From Bradymonadales bacterium (GTDB lineage: Bacteria > Myxococcota_A > UBA9042 > PWKZ01): a stretch of 37,031 bases of DNA. Shown one piece after another: positions 21,633-30,685 of this stretch. Position 1 is the first letter of the stretch; each line of letters begins with the position of its first letter. The DNA is taken from assembly GCA_003559575.1 (NCBI GenBank), contig PWKZ01000256.1, positions 1 through 37,031 of the forward strand. Direction: 5' to 3'. The position numbers were made by a program, and so were the translations under genes. Below the pieces are notes generated by a model. The model was not told where the DNA came from. It saw only the letters and a program-made list of their open reading frames with translations, and ran no database searches.

Positions 21633-23642
21633 ATGGTGACCACCCCCCAGTCTCTTACCGGAAACGGTCTCGCGGTCTCACGCCGGACCATCTCTTTGTT
21701 GCTCTTGATTGCGCCGTTCGTGTTCGGCTGCGAGCTTGGCCCGCCACCCGATCATGCTCTGGTTCAGGTGCTGACCGGCTCGCCCTACGAGCGGGGCTTT
21801 CAGCACGGCGAGGCGATGGCCGACCGCATTCGCTCGCTTCAGACCACGTTGCTGACCAGCTCGCTGTTACCCTACCTGAACCGCGAGCGCGCCGCTGTGG
21901 CGTCGGTGATGTTGGCTTATCGGGACAAGGACGACGACGAGTTCGAGTCCTACTATCAGAGATACCGGCGCGAATGCCTTCAGGAGTTTCCCGATGATTG
22001 CCGTATCAAGTGCGGTTTCGCATATCTGGTGATGCGCGACAGCGCCCGCTCGCTCACCCCCTATCTCCCACAGCGCTACCTGGATGAGATGCAGGGGATT
22101 GCCGACGGTGCGGGCTTGCCCTTCGAACAGATCCTGGTGCTCAACACCTTCTTCGATACTCTGCTGTCGTTTCGCGCCATCACCGCTTTCATCCGCGGGG
22201 TGCAGGCTCCTCGTGTGGAGCGGGTGCGGTTTTTGGACCTCGAGGAGCGGGGGGACTACGACGGGGCCGATCTCCCGGATGAAGACTGGGACAAGATCAG
22301 CGGCCCGCATGAGCCTAGCCCGCACGCCGTCGCCGTCGAGGTGTCGCCTCGGAGCGCGGTCGAGTTCCTGATCCACGACACCAAGCTCGAGGTAGGCACC
22401 GACCTGGGGGAGCCGCCGGGGGTTGATCCGAGCACGGTCCGCGTGCGGGTCGACGATGTTCAGTACACCTACCCCGAGGACGACGGCATCTTGCAGGTCT
22501 TCGAGGTCCCGGACGACGAGGAGCGGGTCAGGGTGGTGTTGATTCCACCGGGCGGCTTTGCCGAAGCTGCCCAGGTGTCGCTGGTGGTCCAGGCCGGAGA
22601 CTTCAACGCCATCATCGATCCGCCGCCCGAGCGGGCGCGGTTCATGCGCGACGAGCGCATTACGTTCACCACCGCGGGGTTTGGTCGCGAGAAGCACGAG
22701 GTGGCCAACCGCGATCCGACTCCAGACGGATCCATTCCGCCGTCGATTTCGTTTGCCGCGCGCGGCACCGCCACCGCCGATGGTGCGCCGCTGCTGGCGC
22801 ACCACTATGCGCTACTAGATGCCAACACGGTTCACAAACACGCGGTGCTCTCCGTCCACCACCCGGACGAGGGGGCGGCCCACGCGGTGCTCGGTTACGC
22901 GGGCTTCATCTGGGGCTTTTCCGGCATGAACGAGCATGGCCTGACCTTCGCGTTCAACAACAGCGACACACTCAACAACCCCATGACCGGGGCGTTTTTG
23001 GAAGAGCTGTTCCAAGCCGAGTTCAGCTTGCGCGGGGTCCCTATCGGGATAGTCGGCCGCGAGCTACTGGCGAGCGAGGAGACGGTCGGCGGCGCCGTGG
23101 ACTTGCTCGCGGCCGTCTCCCACACCGGCGGCTGGAATGTGCTGTTGGCCGACGCCGAGGGAGATCTTGCGGCGGTTGAGCTCGACAGCAATATCGACTT
23201 CGAGGGCGCTCCCGCTGACCGAACCGGAGCGCATGTCATCAGGCCCGATGATCGCGACGAGCACGGGGAGCCGCTGGCCGGCATCAGCGGCGACGAGCTG
23301 TATCTCGGGAGCCACTATCGCAAGAACCTCGAGGATATTCGCACCACGGCGCTGGTCTTCGATGTCCAGCCGCAGCGCTACTGGACCACCTTTTACTATC
23401 GCTCGGTGCAGGCCACCGCGGTCCTTCGCGAGCGCTTGCGCCAGGCGCTCGGCGCGCTTGATCCGGAACGCGCCAAAGCCATTCTCCGCTTTCCCGAGCT
23501 GGTCGACCAACGCGACTCGATGAACGCCGCCATCTACCAACCGCGAAGCGGGACTTTCCTGTGGGCCGCCGGTGAGATCCCGGCCACCGATGGAGTGTTC
23601 CGGGAGTTCGCGTTCGAGCCTGCCGGGGGAGATGTCAAATGA
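21633..23642 (+). CDS. C45-type (acyl-CoA:6-APA acyltransferase-like) Ntn-hydrolase family lipoprotein
   Basis: Lipobox LIAPFVFGC; SPYERGFQHGEAMADRI; SISFAARGTATADGAPLLAHHYAL; GYAGFIWGFSGMNEHGLTFAFNNSD. Pattern typical of C45/AAT-like proteins. Confidence 0.72.
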   Translation: MVTTPQSLTGNGLAVSRRTISLLLLIAPFVFGCELGPPPDHALVQVLTGSPYERGFQHGEAMADRIRSLQTTLLTSSLLPYLNRERAAVASVMLAYRDKDDDEFESYYQRYRRECLQEFPDDCRIKCGFAYLVMRDSARSLTPYLPQRYLDEMQGIADGAGLPFEQILVLNTFFDTLLSFRAITAFIRGVQAPRVERVRFLDLEERGDYDGADLPDEDWDKISGPHEPSPHAVAVEVSPRSAVEFLIHDTKLEVGTDLGEPPGVDPSTVRVRVDDVQYTYPEDDGILQVFEVPDDEERVRVVLIPPGGFAEAAQVSLVVQAGDFNAIIDPPPERARFMRDERITFTTAGFGREKHEVANRDPTPDGSIPPSISFAARGTATADGAPLLAHHYALLDANTVHKHAVLSVHHPDEGAAHAVLGYAGFIWGFSGMNEHGLTFAFNNSDTLNNPMTGAFLEELFQAEFSLRGVPIGIVGRELLASEETVGGAVDLLAAVSHTGGWNVLLADAEGDLAAVELDSNIDFEGAPADRTGAHVIRPDDRDEHGEPLAGISGDELYLGSHYRKNLEDIRTTALVFDVQPQRYWTTFYYRSVQATAVLRERLRQALGALDPERAKAILRFPELVDQRDSMNAAIYQPRSGTFLWAAGEIPATDGVFREFAFEPAGGDVK

Positions 23643-24862
23643 GAGTAGCGCGACTCTTTTGCGGGATTATGTTGTCGCTGGTGTTGTGTCTGCCGGCCAC
23701 GGCGCGGGCGGCGTTTACCGAGACTCTCCCGCGCGGCACTTTTTTGCTGGATCTGGCCTACAACCACTCGTATCTCTCGAACAACTGGGACGATAGAGGC
23801 AATCTCGCCCCCCTGATCGAGTCCATCGATCGCTATGAGCCCGGCGGCGGCAAGCAGGGGCGCCTCATCCCCAACGCCGACGTGGAGTACTCGGTACTCC
23901 TGATTCAGCTCCAGTACGGCATCCTCGATTCGCTGAGCTTGGCCGTGGGGGTGCCGGTGGTGCTGAACACGACGGTCAACCCGTCGTTTGCCTGGGAGCC
24001 GGGCGACTATCAACCGATCCTGGGGCGCCCGTACAGCGGCACCGATTTCTGGGAGTGGGCCGGGAGCATGGGGCAGCCGCAGCCGTCGCGCTGGGACGGC
24101 AACCGCGGTGTGTTGTCCGATATCGTCCTCGGTTTCCGATTTCGTTTCACCGACTGGATTGAAGCGTTCGAGCGCGTCGATTTGGCGATGGCGGTGAGCG
24201 TCATGGGAGCGATCCCCATCGGCCAGCAAGGCGACCCCGACGAGCCGGTGGCGGTGGGCACGACTCTGTGGGACTTGCAGACCCAGGGGGATCTGGCGTT
24301 CCATTTGAGCATCGACAAGATGTTCACTCGCGAGCTTGATGGGCGGTTGGTGCTCGGGTTGGATGTCTACTACGAGGTGTTCTTCCCGCGGACACAGAGA
24401 ACGCCCACCGGTCGCACGCACCCGCTGCTGATGGATCAGGCGCCTTACGTCGGACGCACCCATACGCTGAACCCCGGCGACTACTTCGGGTTCGCGGTGG
24501 CCGCCGACGTGGTGGCGGTGCGCGGTCCGACCCGCGCCACCTGGCTTACGGGGGGTAGTTTGCAGCGCGCCATGACCCTGCCGCCGCTCCTGACCATCTC
24601 GCTTGGCTATCGCTTCAACGCCAACAACCAATCTCGTTTCAGCTCGCGCTCCGATCTGTGGGACCACGACCAGGAGCGCCAGTGGCAAGCCGGTTATCGC
24701 AACACCCTGAGCGCCACCGCGTTGTTCAGTTTCCTGCGACTCGGGGCGCCCCTCCAGCTCTATGTGGGTTATCGGACGATGGAGTTGATTCCGGGCAAGA
24801 ACGTGCGCGCCGGGCAGGTGATAGTCGCCGGCCTGAGGGCCCCATTTGCCTTCTCTTTATAG
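23639..24862 (+). CDS. predicted outer-membrane beta-barrel protein of unknown function
   Basis: Signal peptide MRVARLFCGIMLSLVLCLPATARA; alternating amphipathic strands; C-terminus GLRAPFAFSL. Start overlaps the upstream stop (ATGA). Confidence 0.65.
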   Translation: MRVARLFCGIMLSLVLCLPATARAAFTETLPRGTFLLDLAYNHSYLSNNWDDRGNLAPLIESIDRYEPGGGKQGRLIPNADVEYSVLLIQLQYGILDSLSLAVGVPVVLNTTVNPSFAWEPGDYQPILGRPYSGTDFWEWAGSMGQPQPSRWDGNRGVLSDIVLGFRFRFTDWIEAFERVDLAMAVSVMGAIPIGQQGDPDEPVAVGTTLWDLQTQGDLAFHLSIDKMFTRELDGRLVLGLDVYYEVFFPRTQRTPTGRTHPLLMDQAPYVGRTHTLNPGDYFGFAVAADVVAVRGPTRATWLTGGSLQRAMTLPPLLTISLGYRFNANNQSRFSSRSDLWDHDQERQWQAGYRNTLSATALFSFLRLGAPLQLYVGYRTMELIPGKNVRAGQVIVAGLRAPFAFSL

Positions 24863-24884
24863 GTTCGCGCGAGGGAGTTGGACT

Positions 24885-27401
24885 TTGAATCGACACAATA
24901 TTGCCCCTTGGGCGGTGCTCATTGCCTTCGGTGTGCTTTGTGGCGGATGCGCCGCCAGTTCCTTTTTGGGCTATCGAATCAACCCCGACTATCCCCGGAG
25001 CAAGAGCGCCGATGTCGCGCTTGAGGGGCTCGAGCATCCGGTCGAGGTATACCTCGACGACTACGGGATCCCGCACATTGAGGCGTCGAGCGAGCGCGAC
25101 CTCATGCGCGTGGTGGGCTACATGCAAGCTCGCAACCGCTTCTTCGCCATGGACGCCATGCGCCGCCTGGCTACCGGGCGGCTCTCCGAGCTGGTGGGGG
25201 AGCGACCGCTCTACGACAGCACCACCGTCGAGTTCGATCAGGCAATGCGCGGTTGGGGGTTCGAGGGGCTGGCCGAGCAGGACGCAGAACGCCTCGATCC
25301 CGAGGTTCTGGAGCTATTTGAAGCGTTTGTCGAGGGTATCAACGCGGCGCTCGATAATCACGTGCCTTTGGAGTATCGGTTGCTGCGAGTCTCTCCCGAG
25401 CCGTGGCGGCTGGCCGACACCTTTGCGCTTGGCCGTCTCAACGCCTGGACGGTGACTCACAACTGGCAGCACGAGCTGGCTCGTTTGCTGCTGGCGCTGC
25501 ATGGGGGGCTCGCGCGCGCGCAGCGGGTCCACCCCCAGGAGCCATGGGAGGGGCTCACGAGCCTGCCGGCCGAGGGGCCGGCGCGACCGCTCGAACAGGC
25601 GGTCGCGCCTGAACTCGAGAGCTTGTTCCCCTTGGCTGCCAATGAGGGACTGGCGACCGAGGCGCGCACATCCCCCGGTCGGGCGCGGGCGGCGGTCGCG
25701 CTCACCGCCGGCGGAGCCAGCAACGCGTGGGTCGTCAGTGGGGAGCGCTCCGCGAGTGGCCGGCCGCTATTGGCCAACGACCCGCATTTGCTCCACATGC
25801 TGCCGTCGCTGCTGTACCAGCAGTCGATGCGCGCGCCGGGGATCGAGGTCATCGGCGCCGGGATGGCGGGGCTGCCCTACGTCCTTGCCGGCCACAACGG
25901 GAAGGTGGCTTGGGGGATGACCTCGGCGGTGGCCGACGCCCAGGATCTCGTCGTCGAGCGACCGGAGGGGGAGCGCCGGGTGCGCACCCCGGAGGGCAGC
26001 GCGCAGATCGAGCACGACGAGCACATCATCAGGGTGCGCGACGGTGGGAAGTTTCGCGAGGTGGCGGCGACATTTCGTCGCACGCCCCACGGGCCGCTGT
26101 TGAATGACATCTACCCCGAGCTGCTCCCTCAGGGGTCTCCTCTCGTGGCCGTCAGGAGCGCCGCGGCCTGCGGGGCGCGAAGTATCTTGGCGCTGCGTGA
26201 GGCGGCCCGGGCCAAAGACGTCTTCGAGCTGAGAGCGGCGCTTCTCGGAATGGAGTCGCCGCCGCAAGTGTGGCAAGCGATCGATCTCGAGGGGAACATC
26301 GCGCTGTTCTTGACCGGCGCGCTGCCGCGACGGCGCGGCTACCGCGGCACATTCCCGGTGCCGGGCTGGTCCGCCGACTACGGCTGGGACGGGCTCGTCG
26401 CACCCGAGGATTTGCCGTTCGTGGTCTCGCAAACGGGTTTTTTGGCACACGCCAACAACTTAATCGTCGACCCGGGCCACGGCGAGGTCTTTATTGGCGT
26501 CGACAGCGCGCCCTCCTACCGCCAGGAGCGGATCATGGCGTTACTCGAGTCCCGCGAGCGCCACTCGGCCGACGAGATGCGGGAGATGCAGCTCGACTTG
26601 AAGGTCGAGCGCGCTCGCCGGCTGGCCCCCTTGATGGTCGCGAGCCTGAGCGATCCCGAAGGTGGCCGGGAGCTCACGGCGCACGAACAGCGCGCCGTGG
26701 CGCTGCTTGACGAGTGGGACTACGAGGCCACGGTGGACTCGGCGGCGGCGGCGATCTTCTTTAAACTCTATCGTCGGGCGATCCTCCTGGCGCTCGAAGG
26801 CGAGCTTGAAGGTCCGGCGTTGAGTTTTCTGCTGGGCCAACGCTACTTCACCAACGCGGCCGATCTGTGGTTCGACGAAGAAGATCACCCGGTCTGGGAC
26901 GATCCACGCACTCCCGCGCGCGAGACACGCGGCACCGTCTTGCGGGTGGCGTTGGCCGAGGCACTCGCGGGACTCACTGATTTGCAGGGAGAGCGGCCCG
27001 AGGACTTCCGCTGGGGGGCGCTGCACGACCTCCAGTTGCGCCATCTGTTTGGGGGCCAGAGGGCGATTGCGGGTTATGTGAACTTGCCGCCGATGGAGGT
27101 GGGCGGTGGGATCGACTCCATCTGGAAGACCCATTTCGATCTCGGCAACCCCGCGCACCCATTTCGGGCCGTGGCCGGGCCGGTGATGCGCATGGTGGTG
27201 GACGCGGCCGATTTCGACGCCGGCGGCTATGTGCTCGAGACCGGCAGCTCGGGCTGGCCCGGGAGCCCGCACTATGGCGATCAGCACGAGCTTTGGAAGG
27301 AGGGGCGGCTAGTCCCCATGTCTCTCGACGCCGCGGCCGTCCGTGAGTCGGCGAAGGCGAGACTCGAGTTCGTGCCACGCACTTCAGGAGCTCAACGATG
27401 A
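24885..27401 (+). CDS. penicillin acylase (S45) family Ntn-hydrolase, lipoprotein
   Basis: GGASNAWVVSGERSASGRPLLANDPHLLHMLPSLLYQQS (nucleophile Ser, codon 25719-25721), GHNGKVAWGMTSAVADAQDLVVER, ANN motif. Lipobox GVLCGGC. TTG start at 24885 preceded by GAGGGAG. Confidence 0.87.
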   Translation: MNRHNIAPWAVLIAFGVLCGGCAASSFLGYRINPDYPRSKSADVALEGLEHPVEVYLDDYGIPHIEASSERDLMRVVGYMQARNRFFAMDAMRRLATGRLSELVGERPLYDSTTVEFDQAMRGWGFEGLAEQDAERLDPEVLELFEAFVEGINAALDNHVPLEYRLLRVSPEPWRLADTFALGRLNAWTVTHNWQHELARLLLALHGGLARAQRVHPQEPWEGLTSLPAEGPARPLEQAVAPELESLFPLAANEGLATEARTSPGRARAAVALTAGGASNAWVVSGERSASGRPLLANDPHLLHMLPSLLYQQSMRAPGIEVIGAGMAGLPYVLAGHNGKVAWGMTSAVADAQDLVVERPEGERRVRTPEGSAQIEHDEHIIRVRDGGKFREVAATFRRTPHGPLLNDIYPELLPQGSPLVAVRSAAACGARSILALREAARAKDVFELRAALLGMESPPQVWQAIDLEGNIALFLTGALPRRRGYRGTFPVPGWSADYGWDGLVAPEDLPFVVSQTGFLAHANNLIVDPGHGEVFIGVDSAPSYRQERIMALLESRERHSADEMREMQLDLKVERARRLAPLMVASLSDPEGGRELTAHEQRAVALLDEWDYEATVDSAAAAIFFKLYRRAILLALEGELEGPALSFLLGQRYFTNAADLWFDEEDHPVWDDPRTPARETRGTVLRVALAEALAGLTDLQGERPEDFRWGALHDLQLRHLFGGQRAIAGYVNLPPMEVGGGIDSIWKTHFDLGNPAHPFRAVAGPVMRMVVDAADFDAGGYVLETGSSGWPGSPHYGDQHELWKEGRLVPMSLDAAAVRESAKARLEFVPRTSGAQR

Positions 27402-27997
27402 GGCTTGTACGGTTTATGACGGCGGCGCTCGTGACCCTCGCCGGTTTGACGATTGGGTGCGCGGACGAGTCCGAGTGGCCGGCGCCGTGCCCCGGGACTC
27501 TTGAGAGCACCGGGGGCGCCCCGAACATCCTCGAGCCGGCGCTGCCGGATGTCACCGCGCCGGGCGGTGGGATCGAGATGGGGCAACCGGGGGCGCCGTG
27601 CGCGGTCAACGCGGACTGCGCGACGAACTTTTGCATGACCACAGAGACAATCGGCACGCTTATCCCGGGCACGTCGGTTCAAGGAGGCTACTGCTCGGAG
27701 TTGATGTGTCCCGTCGACGGTGAGTCGGGGCTGTGCGGGAGCGCTGAGATTGGCGGGATCTGCTTCTCGCTGGTCCCGTTCGTACCGGATTGGGCTGAAA
27801 ACGGGATCTGTCTTGCGCCCTGCGAGGAGGATCACGACTGCCGGCCGGAGGACGACATCATCTGTTTCGACGCCCAGAGCCTGGTGGTCGAGGGGTTGCT
27901 GGAGCAGGAAGTGTTGGACAGGTACTACCCGACGGCCAGCGCCGGGTGCTTGTCGCGAAGTCTCGTCGCCGCGGCGATCGAGAGCCTCCAAGAGTAG
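27398..27997 (+). CDS. small cysteine-rich lipoprotein
   Basis: Lipobox LAGLTIGC; C-rich repeats CAVNADCATNFC, CPVDGESGLC, CLAPCEEDHDC. Start overlaps the S45 stop by 4 nt. Confidence 0.72.
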   Translation: MRLVRFMTAALVTLAGLTIGCADESEWPAPCPGTLESTGGAPNILEPALPDVTAPGGGIEMGQPGAPCAVNADCATNFCMTTETIGTLIPGTSVQGGYCSELMCPVDGESGLCGSAEIGGICFSLVPFVPDWAENGICLAPCEEDHDCRPEDDIICFDAQSLVVEGLLEQEVLDRYYPTASAGCLSRSLVAAAIESLQE

Positions 27998-28036
27998 ACC
28001 AGGCGCCCCAGCCACCATCGGCACGCATGCGGTTTT

Positions 28037-28561
28037 TCAATCGGCGCCGAAGCTCTCTGGATTCTGGCCGGCGAACACTCCCTCGTAGCGCCCCTCTCCC
28101 TCGGCGCGGGCGAAGATGAACTGACAGATGGCCGTGCCCGGCACTATCCTGAGCGGGATAGGGCCGAAATTGCTCATCTCCAACACCTGGTGGTTGGCGA
28201 TGCCCGGTTGCATGAAACTGGCCGAGATATGCACCAGAAGCCCCACTCGTGCGAATCGGCTGCGCCCTTCGAGCCAGCCGCACAGATCGGGGGCGAGCGA
28301 GAGTTTCTCCTCGGTGATGCCGAGCAGGGTCTGGCCCGGCTGCATCACCAGGGTCTCGTGCTCCTTGAGCATCAAGCCCCTGGTGGCGGAGCGAAAGTCC
28401 ATCCGCTCGGTGATCGAGAGCTCGGTGGGGAGGTGGACGAAGACGCGAAATGCGCGGCTCAGGTGAAGATCCACCGAGGCCGGCCCGAGATTTGCCTCGG
28501 AGAACGGCTCGATCTTGATCCTTCCGCGGCGCATCTCTTTTAAAATCTCGCTTTTGCTAAT
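28037..28561 (-). CDS. dcd: dCTP deaminase / dUTPase-family protein (Dcd)
   Basis: PASVDLHLSRAFRVF, LLGITEEKLSLAPDLCGWLEGRSRFARVGLLVHISASFMQPG, QVLEMSNFGPIPLRIVPGTAICQFIF. N-terminus extended to an ATT codon because ISKSEILKEMRRGRIKIEPF matches the expected Dcd N-terminus; the first conventional start is ATG at 28534. Confidence 0.87.
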   Translation of the reverse strand: MSKSEILKEMRRGRIKIEPFSEANLGPASVDLHLSRAFRVFVHLPTELSITERMDFRSATRGLMLKEHETLVMQPGQTLLGITEEKLSLAPDLCGWLEGRSRFARVGLLVHISASFMQPGIANHQVLEMSNFGPIPLRIVPGTAICQFIFARAEGEGRYEGVFAGQNPESFGAD

Positions 28562-29438
28562 CTCCCGTCAGCAGGTAATCGCGCTTTACGTTGCCGAGCG
28601 CCGCGAACACGCTCTGGCGAACCCTCGGATGATCCCGACTGAGTTCGGTGATGAGCGCCTTGATACGGGCTCGCTCGGTCTTTTGCCCCACCGGACAGTC
28701 GCCGGGGTGGCGTTTCATTTGGATCTCCTCGGTCACATAACGCAGGACCTCGGCCTCGGTGACGAGCGCGAGTGGTCGCACCACCACAAGTCGTCCGTCA
28801 AACAAAGGCTGGCGTGGACGCATGGTGGAGAAGTTGCCCTGGAACAGAAGATTGAGCAGCGCCGTCTCCACGATGTCGTCGAGGTGATGGCCGAGCGCCA
28901 GCTTGTGGGCGCCGACCTCCCGCGCCAGGCGAAACAGCGCCTGGCGGCGGGCGGTAGCGCAGCGATGGCAGTTGATCCCTTCGAGCGAGTCTCCGCCCGA
29001 GGTAGGGCCGTTTCGGGGGTGGCTCTGCGGGCGGACCACGGTCTCGACCTCGTGAAGCGGGATCTCGAGCGCGCGGCACGCCTCGCGAAGGGTCTCGAGC
29101 TCGGCGGTGGTGCCGCAGGTCGGCGTGACGCGGACATGGGCGGCCAGCAGCGTGAAGTCGATGGGCGCGGAGGGACGGCGGGCGTGCAGATGGTGGAGCA
29201 GCGCGAAGCTGTCTTTTCCTCCGGAGACGGCGACGAGGACCCGATCACCGTCCGTGAATAGATCCCAATCGCCGATGGCGCGCCCCACCTTGCGCGCGAT
29301 GCGCCGCGCGATCCTCGATCCCTTGTCGCCTGTGCCACGTGTTCGCGAGTGTTGCTTCACTAAGATTACCTCTCGGATCCCCTCGAGCGATCCCAGGATA
29401 GCGCACACTTGGGTTTGCCCCAAAAAGCCTTGAGACAA
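28557..29438 (-). CDS. ttcA: TtcA-like tRNA 2-thiocytidine biosynthesis / PP-loop ATPase
   Basis: PP-loop VLVAVSGGKDSFALLHHL; GINCHRCATARRQALFRLAREVGAHKLALGHHLDDIVETALLNLLFQG. The N-terminal start is uncertain. Confidence 0.8.
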   Translation of the reverse strand: MSQGFLGQTQVCAILGSLEGIREVILVKQHSRTRGTGDKGSRIARRIARKVGRAIGDWDLFTDGDRVLVAVSGGKDSFALLHHLHARRPSAPIDFTLLAAHVRVTPTCGTTAELETLREACRALEIPLHEVETVVRPQSHPRNGPTSGGDSLEGINCHRCATARRQALFRLAREVGAHKLALGHHLDDIVETALLNLLFQGNFSTMRPRQPLFDGRLVVVRPLALVTEAEVLRYVTEEIQMKRHPGDCPVGQKTERARIKALITELSRDHPRVRQSVFAALGNVKRDYLLTGD

Positions 29439-29469
29439 GCACGAAGCTGGCGTAGATTGCCTGTTTCCT

Positions 29470-29489
29470 CGCGGGGGGCGGCCCCCGCG
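29470..29489 (+). other. GC-rich stem-loop in the leader of the aspC-like gene
   Basis: CGCGGGGG-gcgg-CCCCCGCG perfect 8-bp stem, 22 bp before the start codon at 29512. Confidence 0.4.
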
Positions 29490-29511
29490 TCAGAGGTGGA
29501 AGGGGTGCGAG

Positions 29512-30675
29512 ATGAGTCTCAGTCTGCTCGCCCGTCAGCTCAGTGAATCGGCGACACTCAAGCTCAACGCAACGGCCGCTCAGCTTCGGGGGGAAGGCGC
29601 TCCCGTTATCCACCTTGGAGGCGGCGAACCGGAGAGCAAGGTGCCCCCCGGAGCGATCAAAGCCGCCACGGAGTTGGTGCAAAGCGGGGAGGTGCGCTAC
29701 ACGCCGGCCTCCGGGACGCGCGAGATCAAGGACGCCATCGTCCACTACACCGGGCGCTATTACGACTACGAGGTGGGGCGCGAGAACGTCATGGCGGCCG
29801 CCGGGGCCAAGCAGGCGCTCATGAACTGCTTGCTGGCGATTCTCGACCCCGGGGACGAGGTGATAGTCCCTCGCCCTTATTGGGTGAGCTATCCCGATAT
29901 GGTCGCGCTGGCGCGCGGGGTGACCAGGTTTGTTCTGCCCGATCCACGGACACTGGAGCCGCGCATCGGAGATATCGAAGCGCTCGTGACTGACCGAACC
30001 AAAGCCATTATCTTCAACAGCCCCAACAACCCTTCGGGGGGGGTCTACTCGGCGGAGCTGGTGCGGGCGGTGGTGGAGTTGTGCGAGGAGCGCGGCATCT
30101 ATCTGTTGCTCGACGACATTTACCACCGGTTGCTGTTCGACGGCCGGCTCCCCGTCTCCTGCTACCGCTACGCGCGCAAGCACGGCGATGAATCGCGGAT
30201 TGTGGTCATCAACGGTGTCTCGAAGAGTTACGCGATGACCGGGTTCAGGTTGGGCTGGGCGGTGGCCGCCAAACACCTCACAAAGATAATGAGTAACGTG
30301 CAGGGGCACATGACCTCGGGGCCTTCAACGGTCTCCCAGGCGGCGGCGGCCGCCGCCATTAGAGGCGACCAGGGCTCGGTCGATGAGCTGGCGCGGGGGC
30401 TCGAGGGTCGCCGCGACAGGTTGCTTCACGAGCTCGGCTCACTCCCTGGGCTCGAGGTCAACAAACCCGGGGGAGCCTTCTACTGCTTCGCCGATCTGCG
30501 GGCGTTCGACTCCGACTCGCGGCGGTTGGCGGCGTTCTTGTTAGACAAGGCGCTCGTGGTGACGGTGCCGGGCTTCGAGTTCGGCATGGAGGGTCACTTG
30601 CGACTCTCGTTTTGCGGCAAACTCGAAGATATAGTCGAGGGAGCGCAACGAATTAGGCGGGCCCTCACTCCTTGA
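29512..30675 (+). CDS. aspartate aminotransferase-like class I/II aminotransferase
   Basis: LGGGEPESKVP, RYTPASGTREIKDAI, IIFNSPNNPSGGVYSAE, INGVSKSYAMTGFRLGW. Confidence 0.92.
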   Translation: MSLSLLARQLSESATLKLNATAAQLRGEGAPVIHLGGGEPESKVPPGAIKAATELVQSGEVRYTPASGTREIKDAIVHYTGRYYDYEVGRENVMAAAGAKQALMNCLLAILDPGDEVIVPRPYWVSYPDMVALARGVTRFVLPDPRTLEPRIGDIEALVTDRTKAIIFNSPNNPSGGVYSAELVRAVVELCEERGIYLLLDDIYHRLLFDGRLPVSCYRYARKHGDESRIVVINGVSKSYAMTGFRLGWAVAAKHLTKIMSNVQGHMTSGPSTVSQAAAAAAIRGDQGSVDELARGLEGRRDRLLHELGSLPGLEVNKPGGAFYCFADLRAFDSDSRRLAAFLLDKALVVTVPGFEFGMEGHLRLSFCGKLEDIVEGAQRIRRALTP

Positions 30676-30685
30676 GCTTAAGGGT

